From assembly GCA_013396995.1 (NCBI GenBank), contig VWZP01007891.1, positions 178,010 through 242,009 of the forward strand: DNA of 64,000 nt, in the 5' to 3' direction. How positions within the stretch are numbered: position 1 is the stretch's first letter; every line of letters begins with the position of its first letter. A model generated the notes under the pieces. The model made no database searches. It saw only the letters and a list, made by a program, of their open reading frames with translations, and was not told where the DNA came from. The stretch comes from Dicaeum eximium. Its lineage: Eukaryota; Chordata; Aves; Passeriformes; Dicaeidae. A program made the position numbers and the translations under genes. Positions 24,328-36,580 of this stretch are shown here, piece by piece.

Positions 24328-27300
24328 GTGTGCTGTAACAGATTTCACACTTTGCCACACAAAGGAGCTTTCAGAGTGGTGAAAAGCAGCATTTCCAGCC
24401 ATTCCTGGGATTATGCAGCAAATGCACTGGTGCTGCTGGGAGTGTCCTTGTCCCAGCCTGGCGGGTAGGGATGTGATGCTTGGACAGAGCTGCCCTTGGG
24501 GTTGAGCACCTGGTTCCCAAAGGCTTGTCAAAGGGCAGACTTGCAGCCCCCTAACATGTCATAAAGTCAGCCTATTTTAGTCAGATACATGTGACTAAAA
24601 TCTTCAAAAAGACCCCGTGCTCTTCGCTCAGTTTAAGGCAGGTTTAATCCAGAATAACTCAGTTTAGCCAGGGACAGGGGAAACTGAGGCAAGCCCTGGT
24701 TTGTGTAACCAACACTGGAGGCTCCTGATGGGAACAGGGGATGGGATCTGCATTGGTCTGGCAGCTTCAAAGCTCTGCTCCCACCAGAAGTGTGTACTGA
24801 AAATAAAAATGCTATTTCAAGGAATAACAAATGATAAATCAGCCTCCTAAACCGTTTTCCCACAGGCACAAATGCTCAGGAGTGATCCCTGCTCCCAATG
24901 TACGACGTGCATTCGTGGGACTGTTTTGGCCACCAGTAACTCTCCTGGCTGTGGCAGCTGTGGGGTGGAACGTTCCTCCTGTCCCCAGGTCTGCCAGGGG
25001 TTCTGCCAGGACAGTCACTTGCCAGCAATTCCATTGTAGTGGCCCTGGAGGGGGGAGTGTTGGGCAGAGCCTCCAGTCGGGCTCTGTCTGCCCAGTCCTT
25101 CAGAGGCAGGAGGGATCTGCCTGCGTGGGCAGAGCCATGGCAGAGGATGCAGGCAGCTTCTCTGAAGCCTCTTGGAACACTGTTCCTGTGCTCAGAATCA
25201 AACCCCTTTGCTATCACAGTTCTTTGCCTTGCTGTAATTGCCAAAAATCAACACATCTCCCTTAACCATGCCTAAACCCAGCTGAAATGGCAGTAAAATT
25301 CCCCACCTTGCAGCATCCATTTATCTACTTAACTCATGTAGGAAGTATGCCAAAAGCAGAGACTAAACTGAAATACACAAACCCAAGAATTCCCACCCTG
25401 TTGATTTTCCCTCTGAGTAGTCCCAAAATCCTTTGGTGGTCAGGGAAATGCTGGAGATGCTGGCAGTGCCTACCCTAGCCAAGGTGACTCTGACATGTCC
25501 CCTGCTCATTCCAGGGGTGCTGTGTGCAGGGATCCTGTCTGACCTGCTGGGCAGCACCTACAGCATCAGTGGGGGCAGGGTAGGAGCACTGCCACGGTGG
25601 CTTTGCCATACCCTGGGCCACCCCTGGACTTTGTGCCATCACACACAAACACAGAATCAGCTGTTAAATCCCACCCAGGTGCTTTTGCTGTTAAATCCAC
25701 AGAGCATGCTGGTGCTGGACATGCCTGTCTCTGGGACCTGAGGGATGGGGACTCTGTGGCTGCAGTCCCCAATCCCCACTGTGGCCAGGACTCATGGGGA
25801 TGGATTGAGGAGGGAGCAGCAGGGTGTTGATCTTCGTGGGGTGTCCCTTTCTTTGGCTTTCCAAGAGTTTGACTCCACAAACTGAAATAAAAAGACCTCA
25901 TGACTCCATAGTGAGACTGTCCTGCCGTGCAGTCAGAGCCAGCTGGGCATGGCTGGGCAGAGGCTGTGTGTCCTGAAAGAGCTGATCCCTAAATAAATCA
26001 CATTTGTGTTGTCAGGATGCATCATCCACGCCCCCACAAGACAGGGGTGCAAGAAAGGGACCCCCTGCTCCCAGGGGTGGGGAGAGTGCCCAGGGATTAG
26101 GACCCCAGAAGGAGTTAGGCTCAGGCTGGTGTTGGTATTTATCAGCTGCTTCACTGATATTGATCCTGAGTGTGTAACTCACTGACTCCTGGATAATTTC
26201 TTGTCATTAGGAAGTCAGTAAACAGCTTTGATCCCGATTTCATCGAGCTGACATGATTTGAACATCTTTTCCTGGTGACAGGAAGCTGGTGCTGAATCGA
26301 GGATATCTTTGGAAAGACTGTTGTGTTTTTAGGAAATTACTCCCAGGAAAACCTGCTGGGGAGGCAGGCAGGCTCCAAGAGCCCCCCGTCTGTTCTCCAC
26401 AGGGATTTGTTCTGCATCATGTGTAAGGAATCATTCTCCTTGGGAGTCCTCAGCAGTGAGGAAGGAGCTGTAAAACCAGCTCCCCATGAAAGCTGGGGTT
26501 TGTGATGCCTCTCTTCATGTCACTGCAAGCATGGGACAGATTTCCCTTATTGTTCTTGGGCTAGCTAACAAATAAATGAAACTGTTAGAGTCTCAATCCT
26601 GTAGGCAGAGCAAAAAAATGAATCCAAATATCTGTCCACAGCTTTCCTAGAGAATTCAAGGCTGGGAATCTCAGAGAGCACCTCGTAAATTTTTCATGAA
26701 GCAGCTCTGCTGCCAAGCCACACTCTCATGTCCCTGGTACTGGTGACCTGGGGTGGATGTGCAGCCTTGTCCAGCTCTGTTCCCTGGAGCCCTACACAGA
26801 CCCAGAAGCCCAGATCCCTCAGCAGCAGGGATGTCCCAGTCTCTCAGTGGTCCCAGAGGGATGGCAGGGCAAACCTTGGTTTCCTCAGGCTGACAGCCCA
26901 TGTCTGGATGATGCCATCACTGGGAGAACAGAGCAGATCCACCTCATTTTGCAGCCATAGCTATGACCTTTCCCCCTGCTCTGGCTGGAGCCTGGTAATG
27001 TCAAGGTCTCAGACTTTTTTTGAGAATACCTGCCTCTTACTGCTTGCCTGACAGCTTCATTTCAGGTGATCCAGGCACAGAGAACTGAGGCAAACATGTC
27101 TGTTCACACCAGTCCTATTCTTCTCCCTTTGACCAAATCCGTTCTGGTTTACTCCATCTTTCCATCCTCACTCAGCAATTTGGCTTTTTGTTCTCGGGGC
27201 TTTGAAAGTCACTTTAGCGAGACCTGGGCATCACCATGTCATTCTCTTTATGGGAATCTGCTTCAGTTTTTCCAAAATATCCAGTGGTCAGAGACCTCTG

Positions 27301-28950
27301 CATTCAGCAGCTGCTGGGGAGAGGCCAAGTTACTGTCATGCCTGAAAGGTCACTGCTCAGGAGCTATTCCCAGAGCTGCCACCCTGCCCCTTCCCTGTGC
27401 ACTGACCAGTATCGGGGCTGAATTCATGGCAATTCAGGTTTTGGACAGTGGCTCCTGGACTATGAAGCGATTCATGATGGATGATAACTTAATACCATCT
27501 TGTTAACACCCTCGTCCATCTTATCAAAGGTCGTGATCTCACCATGACAGCCAGGCTTTGTGCTCCAGAGGTCCTGGCTGATCAGGTTGCAAGGAGAGTG
27601 ACAACTCCTTCAGTGCTTTGACATCTTTGCCACCCCTTCCTTGGCCTTTAACTAAGGTATTTTTTCAAAGCTGGAAATAATGTGTGTCCAAAGCTGGCTA
27701 ATCTGCTGGAAATATTTATTTCCAAGTTTACAGAAAGTATTAACACCGAGCAAGCAATTTTTCTGGATTATTTTTCAGCAGAGCTGGGGAGCAGCCATTG
27801 CCATCCTCTCCTGTTGTCAATGAGCACATCAGGGAGTGAAGAGTTCACCTCAGTCCCCTCAGCTGGTGCATTCTCCCTTCAGCACAGACAGCTTTTGCTG
27901 TGCTTGTCGGGATGTGCCCCACGCATGGGGACCACGGTTGGTCTGGGGCTCGTGGAGGGAGGTTTTTTCCCTCCCCAAAGAGCTGCTGCAGTGTCTCTGT
28001 GTCTTCTGGGCAGCAATCAGGGCAGGGGCCTGGAGAGAGCTGCAGGGAGGAGGCAGAAGACCCTGGGCAGCTGCAGCACATCTGCTGCATGGGGCGGTAT
28101 GACAGCAAGGTGTACCCACAATGGGATCAACAATCCTTCAGATTGAAGGAGTTCAGATTCAGATTCCTTCAGAACTTCAAAAAGACCCCAAACCAAAAAA
28201 TTCTGGCCTGGGAGCTTCCAGGTCAATGGCATCAGCCTCTCAACAGTGTCTTCCAGTTAAAGCCCATCCTACCTCCAGCCCTCTGGAGCACTCTGAGCAG
28301 AGGTGATGGGCTTGGAAGCAAGTCCATGGCACTTAGATAAGTGAGCATTTCCCAGTTAGGTGGTGTCTCTCCAAAGAGTCTGTCAGCTCAGGGTATCTGC
28401 TGGGCCGTGACATCTGATCAGGCTGTAGGCAAGTTGGATGGGAAGGCTGGGCATGTCCTGGTGGCCTGGACAGGGAATACCTGGCTCTATTACTATCTCC
28501 ACAGTCTGTCTTTACACTGGAAAAGGTGCTGCCTGGTCCTTCATTTATCATAACATGTGGCACATCCCCACACAGGGGCTTTCTGCTCAGTACTGCAGCC
28601 CTGAGAACTGCAGAAGTACGAGCAGCCGGGGGCGGCCAGTGTTCTCACATTTTTTAGTCAGAACATCAATTTTATTCAGGAAAAAAAAAAAACCAACAAG
28701 AAAGAAAGGTATTTTATCAGGACATGACATCTCAGCCATGTCCACACCGTGACAGGATGAAAGGATGATGTACCAAACCAGGGCTGGCTGAGTCTGTGCC
28801 TACGGGTCGTTGCTCAATGATTTACCTAACTCCGAATATCTCCAAGGAAATATTTGCAGTGGAAGTCACCAGAAACAAGACCTTGTTTGTTTTGCTCCCC
28901 ACCAATTATTTTGGATGTCCCAAATGACATCACCTGCCTTTTTCCTGCTG
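24328..28950. other. Intergenic DNA upstream of the BPIFB3-like gene
   Basis: No exon, RNA gene or transposon could be recognised apart from an A-run near 28681-28691. Missing C-terminal BPIFB6 exons would be expected here, but none was convincing. A frame at 25504-25570 contains LCAGILSDLLG, too weak to call. Confidence 0.4.
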
Positions 28951-28958
28951 TGAAGCTC

Positions 28959-28964
28959 TATATA
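28959..28964 (+). promoter_or_regulatory. TATA box of the BPIFB3-like gene
   Basis: TATATA in the context CTCTATATAGGAAGG, about 30 bp upstream of the predicted start of a short leader exon that ends at a GTAAGAG donor. Confidence 0.6.
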
Positions 28965-28989
28965 GGAAGGTCTTGGATCCCGGTGATCT

Positions 28990-29030
28990 TCAGAGGACAG
29001 GGACATTGGCTGGAGAGAGAGCTTGGTCAG
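28990..29030 (+). other. Noncoding leader exon of the BPIFB3-like gene (predicted)
   Basis: A roughly 40-nt exon ending GCTTGGTCAG with donor GTAAGAG at 29031. It would splice to the acceptor at 30114 (CAGTTATCAG), where eight bases precede the ATG. The start position is inferred from TATA spacing. Confidence 0.55.
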
Positions 29031-29995
29031 GTAAGAGCAAAGTTATCCCTCAAAAAGCGTGCTCCTTGCTTCTGCCTCTGCAAACCTTCAGTGTTCCTTT
29101 GGGAGTGTTGGCCTTTTAGCAAAAATTGTTATTCTTGCCTGCTGCCTGCCTGAATTATGCTCTGAGAAGTAAACGGTGCTTTTCAGTGCAAGTTTCTCCA
29201 GAAGACACGTGCCTGTTCGTTGGATTTGCAGTCCTTGCAGAAGAAAGGGTATTTCAGGGTTTTCATAAACAATTATCACTTCAATTATCTTTGGTATAAC
29301 TCAATTATCTGTCATAGATTTCTAGCTAAGGTGAATTAGACCTCTCACACTTGTTTTGATCCCTTTTTGATGAGTTATTTACATTTAAATAGATTTGGAG
29401 CAATGAAGTTCACTTTGGTTCTTTAAAAAAGGAAAAGAAGCTCCTTCAAGTTGTAGATCCCACAGAAATATTTCAATGACACTGAAATATTAAAGTTTGC
29501 TTTCTCTTTCTTACAATTCTATCAGGTGTTTCCATGCAGAGGGAAGCCTCAGAATCTGATGTTTGTGAAGAAATCATGACATTCACCCTGGAGGTTCTCT
29601 CCTTGCTAGATATGTTGGTGCATTTGTACTCTAGATGTTGTTGCTTTTCTTCTAGAGACAATCATGCTGTCAGAAATGTCTTGTTTCCCCATTCCGTGGC
29701 ATGCAGGATTTGTTTCTTGGAGAAATCCCCACCCAGGATGGATGCATCCCAAATCACACAGCTCAGTCAGGCCATTGCTCACCAGCACTGGAGGGTCACA
29801 GCAGGAACATCCCAACAAACCTTTGCTTTCCCCTTGACTGCTCTGGCGTCGGTCTTTGGAGTAACTGGTGTTGACATTCTGGTTCCTCCTGCAGGGAAGT
29901 GCCACCAGGGGATTACTGTCCATCATCACCAGTGTGATGAGGAGGCAGCAGAGGTGCCAGCAGCCTCCTCCCCGATTTTGTCTTCCCTGACAGGC

Positions 29996-30056
29996 ATTCC
30001 TTCTTTCTCTTTCCTCCCGCTTTTCTCCTCCCTCCCTTCTCTTTCCTCCCTTCATG
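29996..30056. repeat. Pyrimidine-rich tract before the signal-peptide exon
   Basis: About 60 bp of C and T upstream of the acceptor at 30114. It may assist splicing of the leader exon, but a second short pyrimidine run lies nearer the acceptor. Confidence 0.6.
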
Positions 30057-30122
30057 GTCTGGTGCTCGCTCTCCCAGCACTGCACTCATGGCAACCACTT
30101 CTCACAGTTATCAGGACTGAAG

Positions 30123-33100
30123 ATGTCTGTGTTGTGGACTGTTGTCCTGCTCAACAGCCTGCTGATCCCTTCACAAGGCCTTGGAATTCCATTCTCGGGT
30201 GCCAGACCAGATACGAATGGTAAGTGTATGTAAGAGACAGGATTTATCCTTCTTTGAGGTGCAGATCTGTCCAGCTCTAGAGGCAACGCAGGTAATTTGC
30301 ATTTATAAAGCACTTTGGAGATGGCACCTCAGTTACTTTACAGTGGCTGGTGCCACCACCTCTTTTGTGTGAAGAGGGACGGGAGAGGGGAGGGAAGAGC
30401 CAGGCTGGCACAGCTGGTGTGCTGAGTCCACGTAGCTCACAGTGACCTCTGATCCTGTTCTTCAGATTTTAGAGATTCACCAGCCAAAGGCGTTCCCCAG
30501 AGAGCTTCAGGTGGTCTCCTTGGTGGCAATCTGCTCGGTGGTCTCTTTGGCAAGGATGGAGGTGGGGGTCTCCTCAGCAAAGGAGGTGTTCTTGGCAGTC
30601 TCGCTGGCAAACATGGTCCTGTAGGCAGTCTCCTTGGAAGAAACGGAGTTGTTGGAGGTCTCCTGAGCAAAGAAGGCGCTGTTGGCCGTCTCCTTGGACC
30701 AGATGGAGCTGTTGGAGGTCTCCTTGGACCAGATGGAGCTGTTGGAGGTCTCCTTGGACCAGACGGAGCTGTTGGAGGTCTCCTTGGACCAGATGGAGCT
30801 GTTGGAGGTCTCCTTGGTGGCCTCCTTGGACCAGATGGAGCTGTTGGAGGTCTCCTTGGTGGAAATGGTCTCCTTGGTGGAAATGGTCTCCTTGGTGGCC
30901 TCCTTGGACCAGATGGAGCTGTTGGAGGTCTCCTTGGTGGAGATGGTCTCCTTGGTGGAAATGGTCTCCTTGGTGGTGTCCTTGGACCAGATGGAGCTGT
31001 TGGAGGTCTCCTTGGTGGAGATGGTCTCCTTGGTGGAGACGGTATCCTCGGTGGTGTCCTTGGCAAAGGTGGTGTCATTGATGGTCTCCTTGGCAAAGGT
31101 GGCCTTGTTGACACTCTCCTTGACACTGTCCTTGAGCTCCTCATTGGCAAGAACGGTCTCCTCGGCAGAAATGGCCTCATTGGCAGCCTTCTTGGTGGAA
31201 ACGGTGAAGATCCCCTGGGGTGAGTGCAGGCGGGAGATGGTGTCCCTGAGCAGCCCGGTGTGTCTGAGCCGTGCTGGGGAAAGGAGGTGCTGTTCTGGAG
31301 CCTGCACACACAGGGCCCCCTCTCTCCCCTCCTGGGGTGGGCTCATAAATGGGAATTCATTTGTTGGGAGTTTCTGCCCGTGCCTGGCATCCCAGGGTGC
31401 CTTGTACGTGCCACAAGCTGCTCCTGGCTGGTGGGGCTGCCCGATGGCCCAGGGGGAAGAGGACCCCAAGAGCAGAGCTGCAGTGCTGGGGGCTGAGGGG
31501 ATAGGGCTGTGCAAATGTGCTGCTCACTGCTTTTGGCTTGTTTCAACCATGCAGACTGAGAATTGTGAACAACACCCTCCCCAAAATCAGTCTGCGCTCC
31601 CTGCCAGGCTTTGGGCACCAGGTGGACTTCAACACGCAGCTGCTGGTGGAGAGCAGGTACGTCCATCAGGGGCATGGCTTGGGGCAGGGGTCACCATCTC
31701 TTTGGAATGAAGATGGTCAGCACGTGTCCTGAGCTGCCTGCTGTGCTTCCCCTGGGCAGTGTGCCGGGCCAGCCACTCTGCGAGCAGGTCGAGGTAGATG
31801 CGACCATGCTGGTCCAGGACACGTGGACGGCTCACCAGAACGCTCTGAACTGCAAGACTGTCGAGATAAACACCTATGTGAGGTATGGGTCAGGTGTGAG
31901 GTAACATCTGTGTGAGTAGGTGGCCCGTGGCCAGCCCGTGGCTCTTGTGGCACCTTGGTGCTGCTCATCATTGATGGCAGCACCTTTCTGCCTGGTGCCG
32001 TGAAGGTGTTCCAGTTGTCGGGCTCAGAGGGGGACTGTTGACCTTTTTCTAAAATTTGGGCTAAGAAAAGAACACTTCTGGGTGTGGGGAACCTAGCACG
32101 AGGAAGGATTCAGAGGGCTTGGGAATGGTAATATTTCAGCACTGAGTATGGACAATGCAAGCGAGGCCTCACGTTTCTCTTGTGTGAAGTCTTCTTATTT
32201 GCCAGCATTAATCTTTGCCACTTGCTATTTCCTAACATGGAAAATCAACATTTTCCTGTTACCAGACCCAGAGTGCCAGTTCTGGAAGACCCTTTGAAGG
32301 ACTTCCTTAGCAATGCCCTGAAGGATCTGGTGAGTCTGCAGAGCCATCTCCACATGACCCCTCAGCAGAGTGCCGGGTGGGCAGGCAGCTCGGGCAGGGC
32401 AGGCAGCTCGGGCAGGGCAGGCAGCATGGCCAGGCTGCCCTGTGGATGTGGATATTTGCACAGCTGTGAGCTCAGTGGGGCGGTCAGCCTGTCCTCCTGC
32501 TGAAAGGCACCAGCACCATCACCTGTGCCAGGCTCTGCTGGCAAACAGAGTTCTGAGCCAGGGGCTGGCTTAGCAGCCACTAACCCAGGTGAGACCCACA
32601 TTGGCTCAGAGGGGCTGCTCACCCAGGTGATGCTGAGTCCTGTGGGATGGGATGTGCCCCCCAGCACTGCCTGCAGCAGCTCTGCCCACGTGTGCAGCCC
32701 AGCAGAGCCCGGTGTCACTGGCTGTGCCATGTCACCCACTGGTGCAGCGGGTCCCAGGATCCTCTCACTCCCCTCTTCTCCTCAGGGCTGCAACATCATC
32801 AATGCCAGGCTCAAGGTGTTGAGCTCCCTGCTCGGCTCCAGGAACCGTAAGTGTTGACACCTCCTGTTCCCCTCCTCCCTGTGACATCCTGCCCTTTGCA
32901 TTGCTTGGCTTTTTACAGTAGGGAAATACAAATATTTCAGCAGTTTTCTAAAACCACAACTCCCAGCTCCAACCCAACATTCAGTTTCCCTGCCCCAGCA
33001 GCAGCAGCCCATTCTTCCAGCAGAAACCCACGAGAGGAATGGTTGCTTTTAGAAACAACATTTTTGCTGCAAAGTATTGTTTTCCAGTGGCTTTTCTAGC

Positions 33101-36100
33101 TGGGTGGAGCTATGAGTGAGAGCTACTGCTGGTCCAGTAACTCTTGGGACCACGGGATTTGGGAGAATCCCCTTCCATTGCAGCTGAAGAGCTTTCTTCC
33201 CTGTGTTCACAGAGGTGCTCCCACTCGGGGCTCTGGGGGACCTGCCCTCCTTCTCCATCCTCAGTGGTGATGCCATCCAGATGGATCTGAACGTAAGTGC
33301 CACTGTGTTCCTCGGGCCCAAAACCTCTGATTTTGGGGGATTCATTGGAACATGGTGGGTATTTATCAATGGCTACTCACTCTGCTGCCTTCAGGCCCTT
33401 GTTCACTGCAAGGTTCTGATGAGTCTGCTCCAGCTGCATCCCTGCTATTGCCACTGCCGGGTCTCTACTTTATTTTTTGCCTGTTACTTCTTGACGGTGG
33501 CATGAACAAGAGTAGCTTGATGCTACTTAATTAAGCATAATTGTAGCACTCGCATAGCTTTTAATCAGAAAAGTTTAATTTCATCCAGGAGCAGCAGTCA
33601 CTGCTCACAGGCACGTTCTGTTTATAAGTGGTTTGTCAAAGTTGGGTAATTGACAGGGACCAGAATCATGCATAAAATATCAGCAATGTGTCTTTCCAAT
33701 CAGGATATATGGCAGTGTTTCAGTGGGGAAGCTGTAGCAGATGCAGCCCTTGCCTGTGCCAGAGCAGCCTGGAGCAGCCCTGTCATCATTTAAGTGCTGA
33801 CAAGCCCCGTGTGAGCCTCCCCACGAGGTCCACAGGCAGGCGGGGTGCCCAGTGCCACCCTCCGAGCCCCACCAACGTCCCTCCCTGCTCTGTCCCCTGC
33901 AGCTCCTCTCTGAGAATGCCAGGCCTGGCACGATGACCCCTGGGCAGGGACTGCCACTCACTGCCAGCCTGCAGTTGGCCACGGGCCGCCCGCCCCAGCT
34001 CAGCCTGTCCCAGGACACCCTTGGAGCCCTGCTGGAGCAGGTCCAGGGGCAGGGAGACCTCAACCTGAACATCACCAGCTTGATGGGCAGCAGTTCCCCT
34101 CTGCAAGGCCAGGTCAGTGCCCTGCTTGCTCTTGGGTGACCCAAGGGCACCCACCTTTGCCCGCTTGTGTTTGTGGGGTCCAGCTGAGCCCAGTGTGGGC
34201 TTGCACAGCCCCTCCCAGGCAGCCTTGTCACCGGTGCTGTTCCCACAGGTTCCCCAGAGCAGCTCGCTGACCATGTCTGCCCTCTTCCCGTTCATCCCCC
34301 AGGTCAGTCACCTTCTCCATGTGCATTGATTCCAACCCCACCTCTCACCCCACTCTTGCCCTGACCTCCTCTGTCCCTGCAGCTCTCCCGGGCTCTCCCT
34401 GGCTCTCTGCCACTGGAGCTGCGTGTCCGAGTAAGCAACGAGCCAGTGGTGACTGTGAGGGATGGAAGAGCCACTGTCACCCTCAAAGCCACCATCGACT
34501 TTGCCAGTTCTGCCCTGCAGAGCCCCCAGGGGCTCCTGTTCTCCCTCGATGTGGTGAGTGAGCTCCTGGGGATGAGATGCTGTAACAGGGCAATGGCTGA
34601 GGCTGGATGGCTGCTGGCATCTCCTTGGCTTGCCCTACCCTTAGCCCTGCAGCTTTTGTGCTTTTGTATTTACTGCATCATCAAAACGGTGATGCCCAGT
34701 CCTTTAAACAAGCTCATAACCAAGCATAAAGCGTAAGTGAAATGTTTCAGGAATAACACAAAATAAAGACAGGAAGGTGAACCCTAGGGAGAGAGATACA
34801 TGATGCCATCTGTCACAAAAATGTGGCTTCTCGGCACAGACAAGTGTTTTTTCTCAGAACGGGTAATTTACAAATACACTTTTCAGTCTTGGGAGATGTG
34901 CAGGTGAATAACCTCATTTCTTTCATTGTTCCATTTCCAGGACATTGTTCTGAACATCACCCCATCAGTCTCTGATGGCAAACTGCAAACCTCCCTGGCT
35001 CTTGACAGGTAGAGCCTGGCTCTGCGGGTGGGGGGGCTCTGCCTGGGGACAAATGGGGCTGGTGGGGGACAGTGATATAGACATGGTAAAGATGTCAAGG
35101 GCTGCTGGAGCCTTCCTGCCTCCTCCCACCCCCAAGCTCAGACCAACTGCACGGTTGATGTGATGAGAGAGCTGTAAAAAAGTTGTTCTAATTTTAAAAT
35201 CCTGTATTTTTATGAGAGTAAGAAAACTTCCAGACCAAGAAAGGGCCTGAAGAAGGCTGCACCAACACACCTCAACCCTTCCTTGTTTTTATTTTTTGTA
35301 GCATCAACCTGACACGGTACCCCCGGAGTCTTGACGCTCCCACCGTAAGTGCATGCCCTGGATTGAGGTGCTGCAGTGAGTGATGCAATGGCCAGAGGCT
35401 CTGTGTAGGGGAGGAAATCCAAAAGCTAATTCATCCTTCTGCTTCTCTTGGCAGAGGGCAATTGCCCTCTGCCCTGCAGATCCCCTGTGCCCTACAGCAG
35501 TGACATTTGGGTGCTCTCCCCACTTGCGGGCAGCACAATGGGGGTGCTGGCAATGAGAGAGGAATAATTAAGAAGAAATTACCCAAAGAGCATATCCACC
35601 CTCAGTCCTGGGAGTGTTTCACTGAAGGAAGCCTCCTAGTTCTTGTATTTCATAGCAAACTGAGTAGAATTCAACTGATAACCCTGACATGGCCCAATAA
35701 CCTTTGCTCTCTTCTGCTACTGACACTTCCTCTTCCCTGCAGGCCTCCTCGCTGGCAGAGTGGCTCAAGAAGGTCCTCACAGCTGTATATGTACCTTCTG
35801 TTAAAGGTATAGGGGGTCAGGGACCCCTCTCATCTCAGATTCAGCTGGATTTGGGGCTCTCCCCCTCCCCTTGCTGCCTTCATTCCAGGTTTTATCCCTG
35901 GATGAGATTCTTACACCTGTTTTTGCAGATGCCTTCCGTGTGTCGGTCCCGCTGCCCAACGTTCTCAACATCAACCTCGGGAACGCTGAAGCTGACATCA
36001 CTGACGTAAGGATTGAGTTTTCCCACTGTGCTGTGTCCTGAGGAGTGGGAATGTGCCCACACAGGGCTGGGACACGCAGATCCCACAGCCCCCCACCACC

Positions 36101-36318
36101 CTGGCCAACCTCATTTCCCATGGGCTGCTCCCAGTTTCCCTCTGCTGGTGTGGACCCACAAGAAAACCTCACCTGGGATATGGCAAAACGCTGGTGAAAG
36201 TCTGAATGAGAAAACTGAGTAGTTTTTGTTCTGCTTCTTCCAGGCAGACGAGTTTTCCGGCCAGACCACTCTAGGAAAATCCTGCTCAGGAGGAGCCTCG
36301 ACGCTGCTCCCTGTCTGA
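30123..36318 (+). CDS. BPIFB3: BPIFB3-like secreted protein with Gly/Leu-repeat domain
   Basis: Intact BPI-fold gene of 680 residues. Exons: 30123-30219, 30466-31219, 31555-31656, 31760-31882, 32266-32329, 32786-32846, 33213-33292, 33903-34112, 34249-34302, 34383-34553, 34941-35008, 35302-35344, 35743-35806, 35929-36005, 36244-36318 (TGA). The signal peptide is MSVLWTVVLLNSLLIPSQG. Residues 33-283 come from one 754-nt exon of GGLLG/GPDGAV repeats. Then follow the N-domain (LRIVNNTLPKISLRSLPGFG, Cys in ALNCKTVEI and GCNIINARL) and the C-domain. The stretch LAEWLKKVLTAVYVPSVKD then VPLPNVLNINLGN resembles human BPIFB3 (EWL, PLPKILNVNFAN), and human BPIFB3 also has a short GLLG tract. The symbol is therefore by similarity and synteny. 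Odd points: human BPIFB3 is about 476 aa; exons of 80 and 210 nt replace the usual 92 and 174; the last exon encodes a Ser/Gly tail instead of the usual hydrophobic end. Confidence 0.9.
30680..31060 (+). repeat. Coding tandem repeat, 30-bp unit (GGLLGPDGAV)
   Basis: The core of the repeat exon has 30-bp units encoding GGLLGPDGAV, about seven recognisable, interrupted by 15-bp GGLLGGNGL or GGDGL half-units. Near-identity between units at DNA level indicates recent expansion or homogenisation. The repeat is divisible by three throughout, so length change keeps the frame. Confidence 0.9.
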
Positions 36319-36580
36319 GGCAGCACATGCACCCCAAATCCTGCTCTGCTCCACTCTCTCTCTCTCTTCCTTTCTCTCAAGTGCTGCTCTGTGCTGTGGC
36401 TGTGGCCTGAGCAGGACAGGCAGCAACCTCTGGCCAGCATCATGCGGGAAAGCTGCTCGGCTGGTGGATGTTTGGGGGTTCCTGTGGCCACTTTTAACAT
36501 CCACAGCCAGGAAGCAGAGCTCATAGGCACAAAGGTTGCTCTCATATTGCTCCTTCAATAAAATCTCTCACTGTCACAGT
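36319..36580 (+). other. 3' UTR of the BPIFB3-like gene
   Basis: AATAAA at 36557-36562 lies 239 nt after the TGA and is followed by a CT/GT-rich stretch, a good polyadenylation context. Confidence 0.75.

Noticed and set aside
24135..24382. Ser/Pro- and Leu-rich frames over the CCT tract
   Set aside because: Low-complexity sequence; only the 59-nt exon relic at 24172-24230 has family similarity.
30437..31710. Long open frames of 290-342 aa on both strands over the repeat exon
   Set aside because: A 30-bp repeat with few T-starting codons leaves several frames open at once. Only the plus-strand frame that starts in phase with the signal-peptide exon and ends at a donor is coding.
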